DNA from: Conus ventricosus
Lineage: Eukaryota > Mollusca > Gastropoda > Neogastropoda > Conidae
Direction of reading: 5' to 3'
DNA: 64,000 nucleotides
Assembly (NCBI GenBank): GCA_018398815.1
Contig: CM031610.1
Coordinates: forward strand, 36,045,914-36,109,913
Both the position numbers and the translations under genes were made by a program. Below the pieces are notes generated by a model that did not search any database, was not told the DNA's origin, and saw only the letters and a program-made list of their open reading frames with translations. How positions within the stretch are numbered: the stretch's first letter is position 1; each line of letters opens with the position of its first letter. Below, piece by piece: positions 21,131 to 33,600 of the stretch.

Positions 21131-24100
21131 TGAAAGGGCTTCACCATGAGGATGGGACATGAAGAAGGAATTGGACTAAAGTTTCACTCATGGGACACAA
21201 AGAGTGACTGAAGTCATAATGGCATAAGAGAATTGTGTCACATGCATGGGGGCAGGGCATGAATGGGGAACTTGGAACTGAAATCACCTGTGATGAGAGG
21301 GATGCATGAACTGATATTGGGGAAATTGGTTCGGAACTGAATCACCATTGGTACAGGGCATTGCAGCAAGAGGGGGAATTGGACTGTTTGTGCCCTTGAG
21401 TCGGCAGAATTAGGGTATTGGAACTGCATACCTTTTGGAAGGTAGACAGGGAAGAAGCAGGTATTTGACTGAAGAAGTAGCAGGACATGAAAAGGGAATT
21501 GGAATGCAGTCACCATGGAGCAGGACATGAAGAGGGTATTTGGAACTGAATCAACCAGGGACAGGCTGAAAATACTGCAGTATGTGACATGAATAAGCGG
21601 ATCAATTGGACAGAAAGTCACCATGAAAGCCCTATGAGAGGTAATGGAACTTAAAAGTAAACACATGGGACAAGGAGAAAGGGAAATTGGAACTGACAGT
21701 CACCATGCGCAGGCTTTGCTCCAGTGGCAATGTAATCTTAAGTTGTCATGGATTCTGCAGCAGCAGGCGCTTCAATGAATCACCATATAAGGTTTGGGAC
21801 TTGGTAATGAGGATCATAAGGGGCAATTGAACGACCACTGGAAATGAACTGGCGGAAGTGGTACTTGACTGCAAGTCACCATTGGACATGAAGAGGGAAT
21901 TGAACTGAAGTCACCATGGGAGCAGGACATGAAGAGGAAATGGAACTGAAGTCACCATGGGAATGCAGCGGCATGAAGAGGGAATTGGAACTGAAGTCAC
22001 CATGGGCAGGGCATGAAGAGGAATTGGAACTGAAGTCACCATGGGAGCAAGCATGAAGAGGGAATTGGAACTGAAGTCACCATGGGAGCAGGCATGAAGA
22101 GGGAATTGGAACTGAAGTCACCATGGAATGGGAGCAGGGCATGAAGAGGGAATTGGAACTGAAGTTACCATTGACATGAAAGGGAATTGGAACTGAAGTC
22201 ATCCATGGGAGCAGGACATGAAGAGGGAATTGGAACTGAAGTCACCTGGATGGGCAGGACATGAAGAGGGAATTGGAACTGAAGTCACCATGGAGCAGGA
22301 CATGAAGAGGGAATTGGAACTGAAGTCACCATGGTGGAGAGGGCATGAAGAGGGAATTATCATTATTGGAACTGAAGTCACCATGGGAGCAGGCATGAAG
22401 AGGGAATTGGAACTGAAGTCACCATGGGAAGGACGGGGCAAAGAGGGAATTGAACTGAAGTCACCATAGGGAGCAAGGCATGAAGAGAATTGGAACTGAA
22501 GTCACCATGGGAGCAGCATGAAGAGGGAATTGGAACTGAAGTCACCATGGGAACAGGACATGAAGAGGGAATTGGAACTGAAGTCACCATGGGAACAGGA
22601 CATAAAGAGGGAATTGGAACTGAAGTCACCATGGAACGGACATGAAGAGGGAATTGGAACTGAAGTCACCATGGGAATGGGAGCATGGCATGAAGAGGGA
22701 ATTGGCAACTGAAGTCACCATGGACAGCAAGGGGGAATTGGAACTGAAGTCACCATGGGAGGAGCAGGCATGAAGAGGGAATTGGAACTGAAGTCACCAG
22801 GGGATGAAAGCAGGCATGAAGAGGAAAGTTGGAACTGAAGTCACCATTGGACATTGAAGAGGGAATTGAACTGAGTCACCATGGGAGCAGGACATGAAGA
22901 GGGAATTGGAACTGAAGTCACCATTGGGAGCAGGACATGAAGAGGGAATTGGAACTGAAGTCACCATGGACATGGAAGAGGGAATTGGAACTGAAGTCAC
23001 CATGGATGGCAGCAAACATGAAGAGGGAATTGGAACTGAAGTCACCATGGACAATGAAGAGGGAAATTGGAACTGAAGTCACCATGGGAATGGGAGCAGG
23101 CATGAAGAGGGAATTGGAACTGAAGTCACCATGGACAGGACAGAGGGAATTGGAACTGAAGTCACCATCGGAAATGGGACAAAGCATGAAGAGGAATTGG
23201 AACTGAAGTCACCATGGACATGAAGAGGGAATTGGAACTGAAGTCACCATGGGAGCAGGACATGAAGAGGGAATTGGAACTGAAGTCACCATGGGAATGG
23301 GAGCAGGAGCATGAAGAGGGAATTGGAACTGAAATCACCATTGACATGAAGAGGGAATTGGAACTGAAGTCACCATGGGAGCAGGGCATGAAGAGGGAAT
23401 TGGAACTGAAGTCACACATTGGGGCACCATGGGAGCAGGGCATGAAGAGGGAATTGGAACTGAAGTCACCATAGGAGCAGGACATGAAGAGGGAATTTGA
23501 ACTGAAGTCACCATGGGAGCAGGGCATGAAGAGGGAATTGGAACTGAAGTCACCATGGGAGCAAAGGGAAATCACAATGACAGAAGAGGGAATTCGAACT
23601 GAAGTAACCATGGGAATGGGAGCAGGGCATGAAGAGGGAATTGGAACTGAAGTCACCATTGACATGAAGAGGGAATTGGAACTGAAGTCACCATGGGAAT
23701 GGGAGCAGGGCATGAAGAGGGAATTGGAACTAAAGTCACCATGGGAGCAGGACATGAAGAGGAATTGGAACTGAAGTCACCATGGGAGCAGTACATGAAG
23801 AGGGAATTGGAACTGAAGTCACCATGGGAGCAGGACATGAAGAGGGAATTGGAACTGAAGTCACCATGGGAGCAGGACATGAGAGGGAATTGCAACTGAA
23901 GTCACCATGGGAATGGGAGCAGGACATGAAGAGGGAATTGCAACTGAAGTCACCATGGGAGCAGGACATGAAGAGGGAATTGGAACTGAAGTCACCATTG
24001 ACATGAAGAGGGAATTGGAACTGAAGTCACCATGGGAATGGGAGCAGGGTATGAAGAGGGAATTGCAACTGAAGTCACCATGGGAGCAGGACATGAAGAG

Positions 24101-24532
24101 GGAATTGGAACTGAAGTCACCATGGGAACAGGACATGAAGAGAGAATTGGAACTGAAGTCACCATGGGAGCAGGGCATGAAGAGGGAATCGGAACTGAAG
24201 TCACCATGGGAGCAGGACATGAAGAGGGAATTGGAACTGAAGTCACCATAGGAATGGGAGCAGGACATGAAGAGGGAATTGGAACTGAAGTCACCATTGA
24301 CATGAAGAGGTAATTGGAACTGAAGTCACCATGGGAGCAGGGCATGAAGAGGGAATTGGAACTGAAGTCTCCATGGGAACAGGACATGAAGAGGGAATTG
24401 GAACTGAAGTCACCATGGGAATGGGAGCAGGACATGAAGAGGGAATGGAACTGAAGTCACCATGGGAATGGGAGCAGGACATGAAGAGGGAATTGGAACT
24501 GAAGTCACCATGGGAATGGGAGCAGGGCATGA
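21130..24532. repeat. 42-bp satellite derived from a SINE segment
   Basis: The consensus unit is 'atgaagagggaattggaact' + 'gaagtcaccatgggagcagg' + 'ac' (42 bp). Length variants are 48 bp (extra 'gaatgg' before 'gagcagg') and about 33 bp ('ccattgac', lacking 'gggagcagg'). Roughly 60 recognisable units lie between 21890 and 24532. From 21130 to 21890 the pattern is badly eroded by indels, while 23200-24532 is clean. The unit matches the internal segment 'catcgaaactgaggtcacc' + 'atgagagcagggcatgaagg' of the long SINE. Both strands are open for long stretches because the period is a multiple of three; I do not regard those ORFs as genes. Confidence 0.95.
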
Positions 24533-24845
24533 GGGATCACAAAACTTTACTTCTTCTGAATGACAGTCTGTGAGGATGTTGAAGATGAGGATGTGGGATT
24601 TCATTCAAGCCTGTGATTATATGAAAGGGTTGTATTCCTCTTCCATTGTTAATGTATCCAAATTCCAATCAGGTGTAGAAGATACAGACAACCGCAATTT
24701 AATTTACTGATGATTGATGCATCTCTGAGAGTTGCTCAGATTTCCTGACTAACACTCTTAGACATCCATTATATATGGACTAAACTAGAAAATTGGTTCC
24801 AATTTCCCCATTGAAATTCAGTATACACTCTACTTTGAAGTAGAA
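24533..24845 (-). mobile_element. SINE remainder continuing from the satellite edge
   Basis: Directly after the last satellite unit the sequence follows the order of copy A beyond its single unit: 'gatcacaaaacttt', 'gaggatgttgaagatgagga', 'gggatttcattcaagcctg', 'tatatgaaagggttgtattc', 'aatgtatccaaattccaatcaggt', then 'gagagttgctcagatttcct...cactcttagacatccatt' and a decayed stretch. The tRNA head is lost. It is strongly diverged but collinear. Confidence 0.65.
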
Positions 24846-26475
24846 TTAGTACAGACAAAAACGAAAAGAACTTCCAGTGAAACAAGTCTTTAAAGAGATG
24901 CAGTCTTTATTAAGAGGTAAATGTATTGAAAGAAAAAAAAAGATCAGAAGAGTAAGTCTTTCAATGTTCCCAGATGTCCATAGATGGGCGAAAATCAAGC
25001 ACAGTTCAACTGTGATACATAAAATATCACTGTGCGTCATTGTGATGCATACTGTTTTTCAATCGATTGTGCTCTCCTGTTAAGCATAGCACATTGCAGT
25101 AAAACAGCAGACAACACAAGAGAAACAAGCTGGATATACTTTCCTTCTCTGCCCATACGCAGTCTTGTGTCAGAGTGTACCCCCTGCAGTGGCTCCTAAA
25201 AGCAAAAACATGGTTGAAAGAGACTGCAAGAGATTAAACGGTTAATAAAGTGAGTCCAGCTGTTGTCTCGCTTACATCTGCTTCGGGCACTGAACCCACT
25301 GCTGACGATATTAAAACAGCACCAATGTGTGGATCCCCCATCCTTCTCTTAACAAGAATTTGTGAGATGTCCCCCCCCCCCCCCCCCCACCCCACACTCC
25401 AGCCCCTCTTCTTCTAAATGTGGATGAGACCACCCTCCCCTCCCCTCCCTCAAAACCTGGGAGATTCACCACTCTCCCAGGCTTTTACCAAATTGGAAGA
25501 TTAACCCCAAGCCCTATCCCTCACCTCCCCGCCGAAATGTATAGACTAGACTCTGACGCTCTCAACTAGAAATTGTAGTCAAAGAGTCATGTTGACCATC
25601 GAAATTTCATATTCATTGGGAATGCTGGTTTTTTAAAAGATTTAGTGTAGATAAAGACTGGTATGTCCCAGAAAAATGGTTCTTTAAGTGGGGAGGGGAG
25701 AGAGCTTGGAGCAGGAGGGATATCTTTGTTCAGAGGGGCTTTAGGGGAAGGTTCTCTGTAGTATACTAGTGACTAGCACACTGATCTGTAGTGAGTGATG
25801 TTTATTAGGTGAAGTTAAGATCAGATCATTCAAATGTGGATTTACGGCAAGTTTTATTCTGCGCAGTACTGGCAGCATAGTTCTGGATAGTCTATGTTGT
25901 CTCTTGTCGTCATTACTTCATTACAGTCTTTTTTTAATTACTTTTGTGGGTGTATATGCATGTTACGACACTGGTCTGTGCGCAACACTTGGAGTTTGGA
26001 TGTCGTAAATGAAACGTAGAATCATTTGTGAGAAGACATTTTGCAGATGTCTTTTATAGTATAGGGTTTGCATGGTCTTGAAGCCCCTATTTCATGGCAT
26101 GGGAGTCCTTGAGATCTGAAGCCTCTAAGTGGAGGCCTGAAAGTTCATGAAAACCAGACTTTTGTGTGGAGGTGCTGGAATCCTTGACACTGATTGTCAC
26201 ATCTGTGTGCATGATTCTCTCATCACAGAAACGAAGAAGCAAGAAAAATGCCCAAGTCATGAAAGATAAGCTCAACAGGACAGCAATCCAGAAGATGTCG
26301 TATATTTGTGTCGATGATTCATCTGCACTGCTTCCTTGAAGTTCTCTAACTCTGTAGAATGGCTTGTGATATGTTCATCGTGTGTACTGTTTCATGTTTA
26401 GTGTTTCTGGCAGCTTATATCGGTGTTATGTTACGATCCTTGAAAAGCAGTGTAAGGTCGTGAAAAGTCCTTGAC
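24846..26475. other. Non-coding, C-rich patch at 25371-25460
   Basis: It contains an 18-bp poly-C (25371-25388) followed by CCCCAC/CCCTCC-rich sequence. No gene is recognised. Confidence 0.4.
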
Positions 26476-26790
26476 GTTTTATTGAGAGAATCATATGAAC
26501 CCTGACTCAGTGAAAGCTGAGGAAGAAATCATGGGTGTGATGGAAATCTCGTCAGGCCAGCATCAGTGCGCTAGAGACAGAGATTTAGTTTTCATGGATA
26601 GACTGGAATGAACCCTAATCAGTGAAAGTTGAGGAATAAATCATGATATTTGGAAATCTCATTTGTCCAAGATTGATGCACCAGAGACTTTTATTGATAG
26701 AATTGTGTGAATCTTGAATCTGTTGAAGTTAGGGATGAATTGTGGTATGTTGGAAGTCTGAATAGCCCAAGGTCAGTGCACTTAGTCATA
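26476..26790. repeat. Three degenerate tandem copies of about 105 bp
   Basis: Unit starts near 26477, 26588 and 26690 share 'tttta/c-ttgagagaat', 'tgaacccttgaatcagtgaaag' type sequence, 'ttgagga..aaatcatg', 'tggaaatctc' and 'ggccagcatcagtgc..tagaga'. Spacing is about 111 and 102 bp. Divergence is substantial. Confidence 0.6.
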
Positions 26791-27532
26791 GAATTGAAGA
26801 AAGGAATCCACCTTCACACTCCTTGTTCACTTGTGATGGCTTATACTTTTTCACATTTGGGATTGCTGAACAGTTTTTCTTCTAATGGGATCTTTTCTCA
26901 AATAAAAAAACAAAAAACTTTCATTGTCAATGTCTCAAATTGTTTAAAAATCTGCTATCGGTATACAAAAAATGTGTATTGTAGCATTTTAGGCAGTTCG
27001 TATATGTAAGTGATGAAATGTGAGTATGGGTGCACATTTGTGTGTATGTGGTATGTTTGCGCTTTATGGTTTTTCTGTATCTGTCATTTGTTATGTTGAC
27101 ACAAAGGCAGCACTAATGTGAACATGTTAAATGAAAATGTCACCAAATGATTATACGCAAAAGATGTACTGTAACATTTGGACATCCTATCGTATGATAT
27201 GTTATTACAACTTTGTGGAAGTGTTTGTTCTCTAGAATAATAAAGTGTGAAGTGCTTTTGTCAGCAGCTTCTTAAAAGCCAGTGTCTCTAGGGAGTCAGG
27301 AAATGTTTCACTTGGAAGTAAGCAGAACAGTGTATCCTGTTTCCCATCTGACTTACTTTGTAAGAACAGGTTGCAAAGCTGTTTTGTGCATGCATTCATT
27401 TTACTACATAATTCTGATATGGCAAAGGATGCGGCTTATACATCATGAGCCAGTGAATGTCAGAGCTGGTAGAGTCCAGTGCCTGGGTCGAACATCAAAT
27501 AGAATATGAGAACCAGACAATCGTTTCAAATT

Positions 27533-28695
27533 CTTTCTTTCTTTCTTTCGCGTTCCTGGCCATACTAGTTCCTCGATCTGGTGAGTAGGGAAAAGTCAGC
27601 AGTCGACTGCAGCAACTGGGATGGTCCACACAGCTTTTCCTGGACCTCAACTGGACTGGGCCATGTCTGGCGTCTCAAGGCTTCAAAGGAGGGGCAGGAC
27701 TGTAAGATGTGGGGAGAGTTTGGGAGCCTGTACCACTAGGGCACTGATCAGTATGAGAGAGTTTGAGATGGGAGAGGAGCTGGCAGTGTCCTGTTCGCAG
27801 CCTGAAGATAGTAATTTGAGCTGCTCTGTTGAGTTGGTGGATGCCATCCCCTTCAGTCCCAGTGTCAAAGCTTTGGCACCACGCTCATTTGAAGTTGTTC
27901 CTCACAGTGGTTTTTGCTTCACTGTAGGACATTGGGTGCCCTGACTTTCTGCCTGCTGCTGATCTTGGACAGATGGTCTGCTTTCTCATTCCCTCCAATG
28001 CCACATTGAGAAGGATCTACTGTAGGACTTCAGCAGTTCTCTGTTGGAGGAAACTGAGTTCCTCACTGATGGTTTTTGACTATCTTTCTCGGCTTCTTGT
28101 GTCTGGAGGCCTTCAAGATGGATTCAGAAAGACTTGTGGGAACCTGTCTTCCTGGTTAAGGGTCTGAGCAGCAAGGAGTAGGGCACAGGCTTTAGCTCAG
28201 TAGTTGGTGAAATATGTGCCTGTGGCTGCAAACTTTCTGAAGGATCTGCTGTCCAGGAACTAATGGAAACTCCACCTCCATGTTTTCTCAGCCTCATCTG
28301 CTGGGTGGAAGATGGGTAGAGGTGTTGAGAGTTTTGATGGTCTGGGACTTGAGTTCCACTGCTGTGTGATGTGCTTTAGCTGTTAAGCCTAGGATACTAT
28401 AGGTGATAGGTGGGATGTCCACATTCCAGTCCTCCCAGTCCTGCAGCATCTCAGCTGGTTGATTGGAAGCTGTGAGATGCTGATTAAGGTTCTTCTCTAG
28501 AACCTTTTTGAGGGGGTTTGGGCTCTGTCGCTCCAATGGGTTTCTTTGTGGAAGACATGAACTTGGGATGTAGGGGTGGGAAGGAAGTCTTTTGATTTTC
28601 TCATTTACGGCAGAGCGTTTCTTGCTCATTGTTTTCTTTAAATCAAGGAAAACAGATTGCATCATATTGTAATTTATTCTTGTGGAAAACAAAGA
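27533..28695 (-). pseudogene. LINE 3' fragment: RNase H domain and C-terminus
   Basis: The minus strand reads, with several frameshifts, PPITYSILGLTAKAHHTAVE (just before RNase H in related elements), STHLPPS, then CGIGGNEKADHLSK (the last conserved RNase H block, 'H.GI.GNE.AD.LAK') followed by 'SSRQ'. It ends in a C-terminal tail (EEKLCGPSQLLQSTADFSLL, T) that corresponds to the usual 'LYG...DLRRTA.F...TGL' ending. A (GAAA)n-like tail sits at 27533-27550. This matches non-LTR retrotransposons with a C-terminal RNase H, common in molluscs. The reverse transcriptase is absent. It is 5' truncated and dead. Confidence 0.7.
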
Positions 28696-28699
28696 TTAT

Positions 28700-29760
28700 C
28701 ATCTGTACATGTTCAGATTTGTTGATTTCAGATGCTAAATGTCAATCATCCAAAAAAGAAACCAAGCTTGAAACTAACCAAACCAAGCATTTAAAAACCC
28801 AATAGAAAAGAGAATTATCCATATACTGGTACAGTAATACACAGTCTGTACTAGGGAACAGACGAGAAAACAAATCTGGAGCATGTCACACCCACTTCAA
28901 GCTGTGTCACATCACCTTTTTTCGTACAAAGATTCTTCTTTGCTAGTGATTCCCATGTAGTTTGTCATTCAGGCTGAAAAGGACTATCATCACACTTCCA
29001 AATTGTTCCTAGAGTGCACTGTTGCTGGCAGACAGATTTTCCCGCTAGGACTTTTGTTCAAAACGATTTTACAGCATCGGCAAAAAAAATTATCGGCTGT
29101 GAAGCTAAAAACCTTGTTAAAGTGACTAATAGCAGTGGTTAAGAATTCCGTGCCTGCAATGGTACATGTATTTTGTCACGTTTTGTTGCCTACACTGCTT
29201 TAAACCCATCAAGGTTTGTCACACAAAGTGACGCAAGGGTAAAAGTTAGTCACTGTCTTTAAGCGCTCATTATTGTATCATTTCTAAGGCAATTTTCCCG
29301 TCAGGTTTAGTGTACCTACCATTATAGAGAGCTAAAATCCGACTGTAACAGTCCTACAGATGGGCGTTTCAGTGTGACATTAGGACAGTCGTGTTGATTT
29401 ATTTTGCTTTTTTAGCACTGAACATATTCACGGGATAAAGGCTTTATTTTGGATCAGTTTATTCCAAGACACCTTGACCTGATGGTGCCAAAACAAACAC
29501 ACACCTAAAACTAGGCAGTTGGGTTTCACAAACAGTTGATTTTGTGCACCAGTTACCAGTGCGGTGCTACTGTGTGGACATAATACCATCAACACTACTG
29601 TTTCTTTATGTCATTATTTTGATAATTGTGCTTGACTGGAGTGTGCCTTTCGCCTGGAAACACTCCCGTGTGACTTAGCTTTCACTCATACCAGTTCGTA
29701 CATTCTGGTGTGGAGTTATAAACAGAATATGACTGTAGCAGTGGAGTCATTTTTCTTTTT
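28700..29760. other. Non-coding spacer, nothing recognised
   Basis: No ORF or repeat that I can name. Confidence 0.4.
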
Positions 29761-29764
29761 TGCG

Positions 29765-30145
29765 TACGCAGGCTGAAACTCCTGCGGACATCCCTGTATA
29801 GCCAGGCAGTGGAGTTTAATTGTGTGTATAGACCTTTCTATCCCGCCATTAAGGCAGCCATACTCTATCTTCGGGAAGAGTGCATGCTATGTGTCACGTG
29901 TCATCCATCCAAGGCCAAAACTGGCCTTCTCATCCGAAAGTGGTGATGGATTTATACGTGTGTGCAAGATGTTGGCGTGCGTTCACACACGGAACCGGTT
30001 TTATAGCTCATTCGAAGGACTGTTGGGGATTTGGATCGAGAAAATGTTAACTCCAAGGAAAAATCCCCCTATATCCGAACATACGAACCCGCAACCCCAG
30101 ATCACGAGTTCGGCGCTTACAACTAGAGCTATATCCGGCCCCCAG
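29765..30145 (-). mobile_element. tRNA-derived SINE, about 380 bp, minus orientation
   Basis: The minus strand starts 'ccggatatagctctagttgt' (A box TAGCTCTAGTTG) and continues 'aagcgccgaactcgtgatct' and 'ggggttgcgggttcgtatgt' (B box GGTTCGTATGT). Spacing between boxes is tRNA-like. The downstream body includes 'cgatccaaatcccc', 'ggccttggatggatgac' and 'gtatggctgccttaatggcg' type sequence. It is clearly different from the 830-bp SINE. No intact target duplication was identified. Confidence 0.6.
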
Positions 30146-30311
30146 CTGTGGAGTGATCATGAAGTAAGATTATGCATGAAAATAATTTTCAAATTATGTA
30201 ACAAATGTAAGGTAAATGTCTTAAGATTTTCAGACTGAAAGAAATCATGAAACTGGCCTCAGAAAATGTTTGTTAAATTTCTGAAACTATTAATTTGGGA
30301 TTATGAGGGAT

Positions 30312-30620
30312 CATGTTGTTGTTGTTGTTGTCATACTTGCTAAAAGACTCCAGGGATCATCCGAACAGCCAAAGTACTTGAACACTATGGTACAGATGCA
30401 TCAGCTGGGATGAGAAATTACGTGTGTGACCGTTTTTAATTACCCGCCAGTGGGCAGCACACTCCGACTTTGAGGATTTGAGACTGAGAAAGTTATGCTA
30501 CGAGCTTGTCCAACTGAAGATAATCCCGCAAACTATGCTGAAATCACAACATTTTTGATGTAGCTTGGTGCTTGCCATGCAATTGGCCTTACACAGCCTT
30601 AAGCCAAGGCAGTTATAGGG
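30312..30620 (-). mobile_element. Dispersed SINE-like repeat, copy 1
   Basis: It is the inverted counterpart of 41911-42232. Shared blocks are 'ctaaaagactccagggatca', 'tcagctgggatgagaa', 'gaccgtttttaattacccg', 'gcacactccgactt', 'gataatcccgcaaactatgc' and 'ggccttacacagccttaagc'. The left edge has a (GTT)n run, a likely tail. Confidence 0.75.
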
Positions 30621-33600
30621 CATCGAATGTAGATATTTGAAAATACAAGGATTGAACTGGAGGGAAGTTTGACAGTTAAATCCAGCATGGCAGTTGACAC
30701 TGGACCAAGACATGTATATCATATAAAGGGTAATCGGCTTACAAGCTTCATCAGAACAGAGTTTACATCATGAAAACGAAGATCCATGAAAGAGAAAATG
30801 CAGTACAAAATAATAGAGTCTAGAAATATTGAACTTTGGATTACATGATGGTTCTAGGACATAGTTTATTGATTCAGTTTGTGAATATCTGTTTTAGGGT
30901 AGGTCAATAAACTAGAATAGCCATTCCCTGATACTTCTGTGTATCTTACAGTTTTAACTGTTTATTTTCATCATGAAGCATGCTGGTGGTTTATTTTGCT
31001 TTTGTTTGTAAAATTAAGAATGTTGGAATTCATGAAAGATTCAGTTTGTTATTTGCAACCTTTGCTAAGAAGGTTTTTTTTCCACTCATCTTTTGTTTTG
31101 TCTGTAGCAGTATAATGCAGAAACCCCTGGGTCTGGTATGCTTGTCTATAAGATTACCCGAAATTAATGAAACATTTTTAATGAACTTTGGGACCAGCGA
31201 ACCATTAAATCTTTATGAGGATCAGAGGTGTTGGATGAGGATGATCCCTTCAATGAAATCATCACAATTTCTTACTAAACATGAGCACTGGAAAGTTGCC
31301 TTGACAAATGGATAACATCTATGAAGTAGTAAAAATTGCATGAAATGTTCATTCCTTATGTGATATATACTTTGAAATTCATATTTTCTGTACTTATTGC
31401 AAAAAAAAGAAAGAAAGGAAAAATGGAAAGAAACTCTTCATGTGAATTTTCAGCATCACAGTTGGGAGGGAAAAAAAAGCCCACGCACATTTGAATTACT
31501 TTTTCAGTCTTTAATGTGCTGTTACTTCCCCTGGTGTGAATCGGTAAGACAGACGCTGTGCTCTCTTGTTGCTTTCTAGTTATATAATGTTAAATAAGAG
31601 CTGAGATTACTGGGGAGGAGAAGGGTGGAATTCTGAACCAGAAATACAGTCCCAGAAAAATCTTTCAGTTTGTAGAAAAAAGAAAAAAATCAGGCAGTCA
31701 TTGTTGTCCTATTTCAACCCATTTCCTCTTTTTTTCCCCAGGCTAATTGCCTTTTTCAGCTTTCTTTGTTTTTTCTTTTTCTTTTTCTTTTTTTTTTTGT
31801 TTTGCTGCTGGAAATTTCAGAACATCACACTCACCCGTGATTTTTTTCTCATCCATTAATACAAACTTCAATTAATTAAACATATTTGAAAGCAGCAAAA
31901 TTGTTATTTTGTTGTAACGTGCTCTAGAGTACTGCCTGCTGGTTTCCCGCCCCCCTCCCCATTCTTCCATCACACCTTGCTCTCCCCCTGCAGCTGCAAG
32001 TTCCTTGGTTATTTTTTAGAATCTGGCATGTCAGTCAGACACAACAGTACATGTTCACAGAGTGAATACTGTGAAAGTGCAGTTAACATTCACTCCAGAT
32101 TTTTGTAACACTATCTCTTACCCAAATAAGGCATGACTACTTTTTACGTTATTTTGCCAAATTCCACAACCATTGCATTTAAAGAAAAAAGTCTGGATAA
32201 CACAGTGCATAATTTATCATTCGATTTTTTTTGTTGTGGTGGTAAATACATTAAAAGAGCCCAGATAAATGTTTTTGTTTAAAAAAAATAGTAAAGAGGA
32301 CTGATGAAATTTTTGGTTCCTCTTTGTTTGGTTTTTTGATTTGTTTTTTAATAAGATATTGAAATTTTAAAAAATCAAAGGACTGGAGAGCTCTAACGAA
32401 TTGAAGATAGACCACTGCAGAAAAAGACAGTCTAAAAGGGTAATTAAGCAGCCTAAAATCTTTGCTCAAAATGATTATTGTTTCTTTCTTAACAGAATAC
32501 TTCATAAAAAAAATCAAACAGCGTAGTCATTAAGTTGCGTAGCAACAGCATTAGTTGCACTACTTTTTTTTTAATCCATAGAAACATACCAAGGAACAAT
32601 TCCTTCACTAGCATCATCAGCAAAAAATGAAGTGTGTTGGATTTAACTTAAAAGGGGGGGGGGGAACAAAGAGAAAATGAAGTCAAACCGAAAGACCAGT
32701 AAAGAGAGGCAGATCTCTGTATGCCGAACTCTATACATGAAGATGGCTCCGATTCTCGTTCTGCTAAGTGTCTATGAGTTGAGTCATCTTGATGTGTTTG
32801 CGAGGAAAAAGCATTGTCGCATTTCTCTTTTCATTACAGTTTTGTTGCCTCTTTTTTGTGTTGATGTGATGATGTTCGTCGGTATTGAGTTATTAGAGGA
32901 AAAGAATCCCTTTACAACAGTCTTAGAATATGAAATGGTGATCTCGTGCAATTGGATGACCAAAAATAAGACAACTGTTAAAAATGTCTTGAAGAAACTA
33001 GGATTACACCTCTCACTTCTTTTCATAATAAGTGACTTTGACCTAGTTTTTTGTTTGATTAACAAATATTTACCAGCAACCATTAAATCTTTTAATAGGG
33101 ATGGGAGTGATGGGCAAAGCATAAACTAACTTCGACGCTAAAATCAAAGAAGTCTCCTCTCATACATTCATACCTTCTCTACTCACTCAATTTGAAAAAC
33201 AAATTTCTCAGAACAGATTTCTGTGTTTTTTTAACATTATGACAGTCCTTGCAACAGTCGTTTTTCCTTCAGAACCTTTTCTCCCTTGCATTGAATTGTC
33301 ACAAGAAAAATAACATGTACATCGTCTTGCGTTCGTTTGAATCCATTTTATTTCATTGACTTTTTTATGTTGTCACACTTAATGCTGAATGAATGTATAA
33401 ACACAAAAGTAAGGCAATTGCTAAAATGTTTGAAAACAAGACCGTATAAAACAGAGCAAGAAGATAAGCAGTATCAAACAAGCTGGTGGAAGCTTATCAT
33501 TATATCATGAGTAGCATAAATGAAAGATTGCAGTGGATAATGTACACATGAAATATACATGGATAAAAACCATATGTAGAAGTACTCTGACACTCAAAAC

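Noticed and set aside
22199..24573. Long overlapping ORFs on both strands (repeats of MKRELELKSPWEQD or SCSHGDFSSNSLFM) as a repetitive protein
   Set aside because: The 42-bp period is a multiple of three, so any frame without a stop in one unit stays open. Frames break at each indel, and there is no start, signal or flanking exon. The unit derives from a non-coding SINE segment.
27621..27944. Plus-strand 107-aa ORF as a gene
   Set aside because: The minus strand of the same interval carries the RNase H/C-terminal LINE blocks in order, so the plus ORF is a shadow.
32677..33129. 150-aa ORF as a membrane protein gene
   Set aside because: AT-rich random-looking composition, an overlapping ORF of similar length on the other strand, and no domain or splice support.
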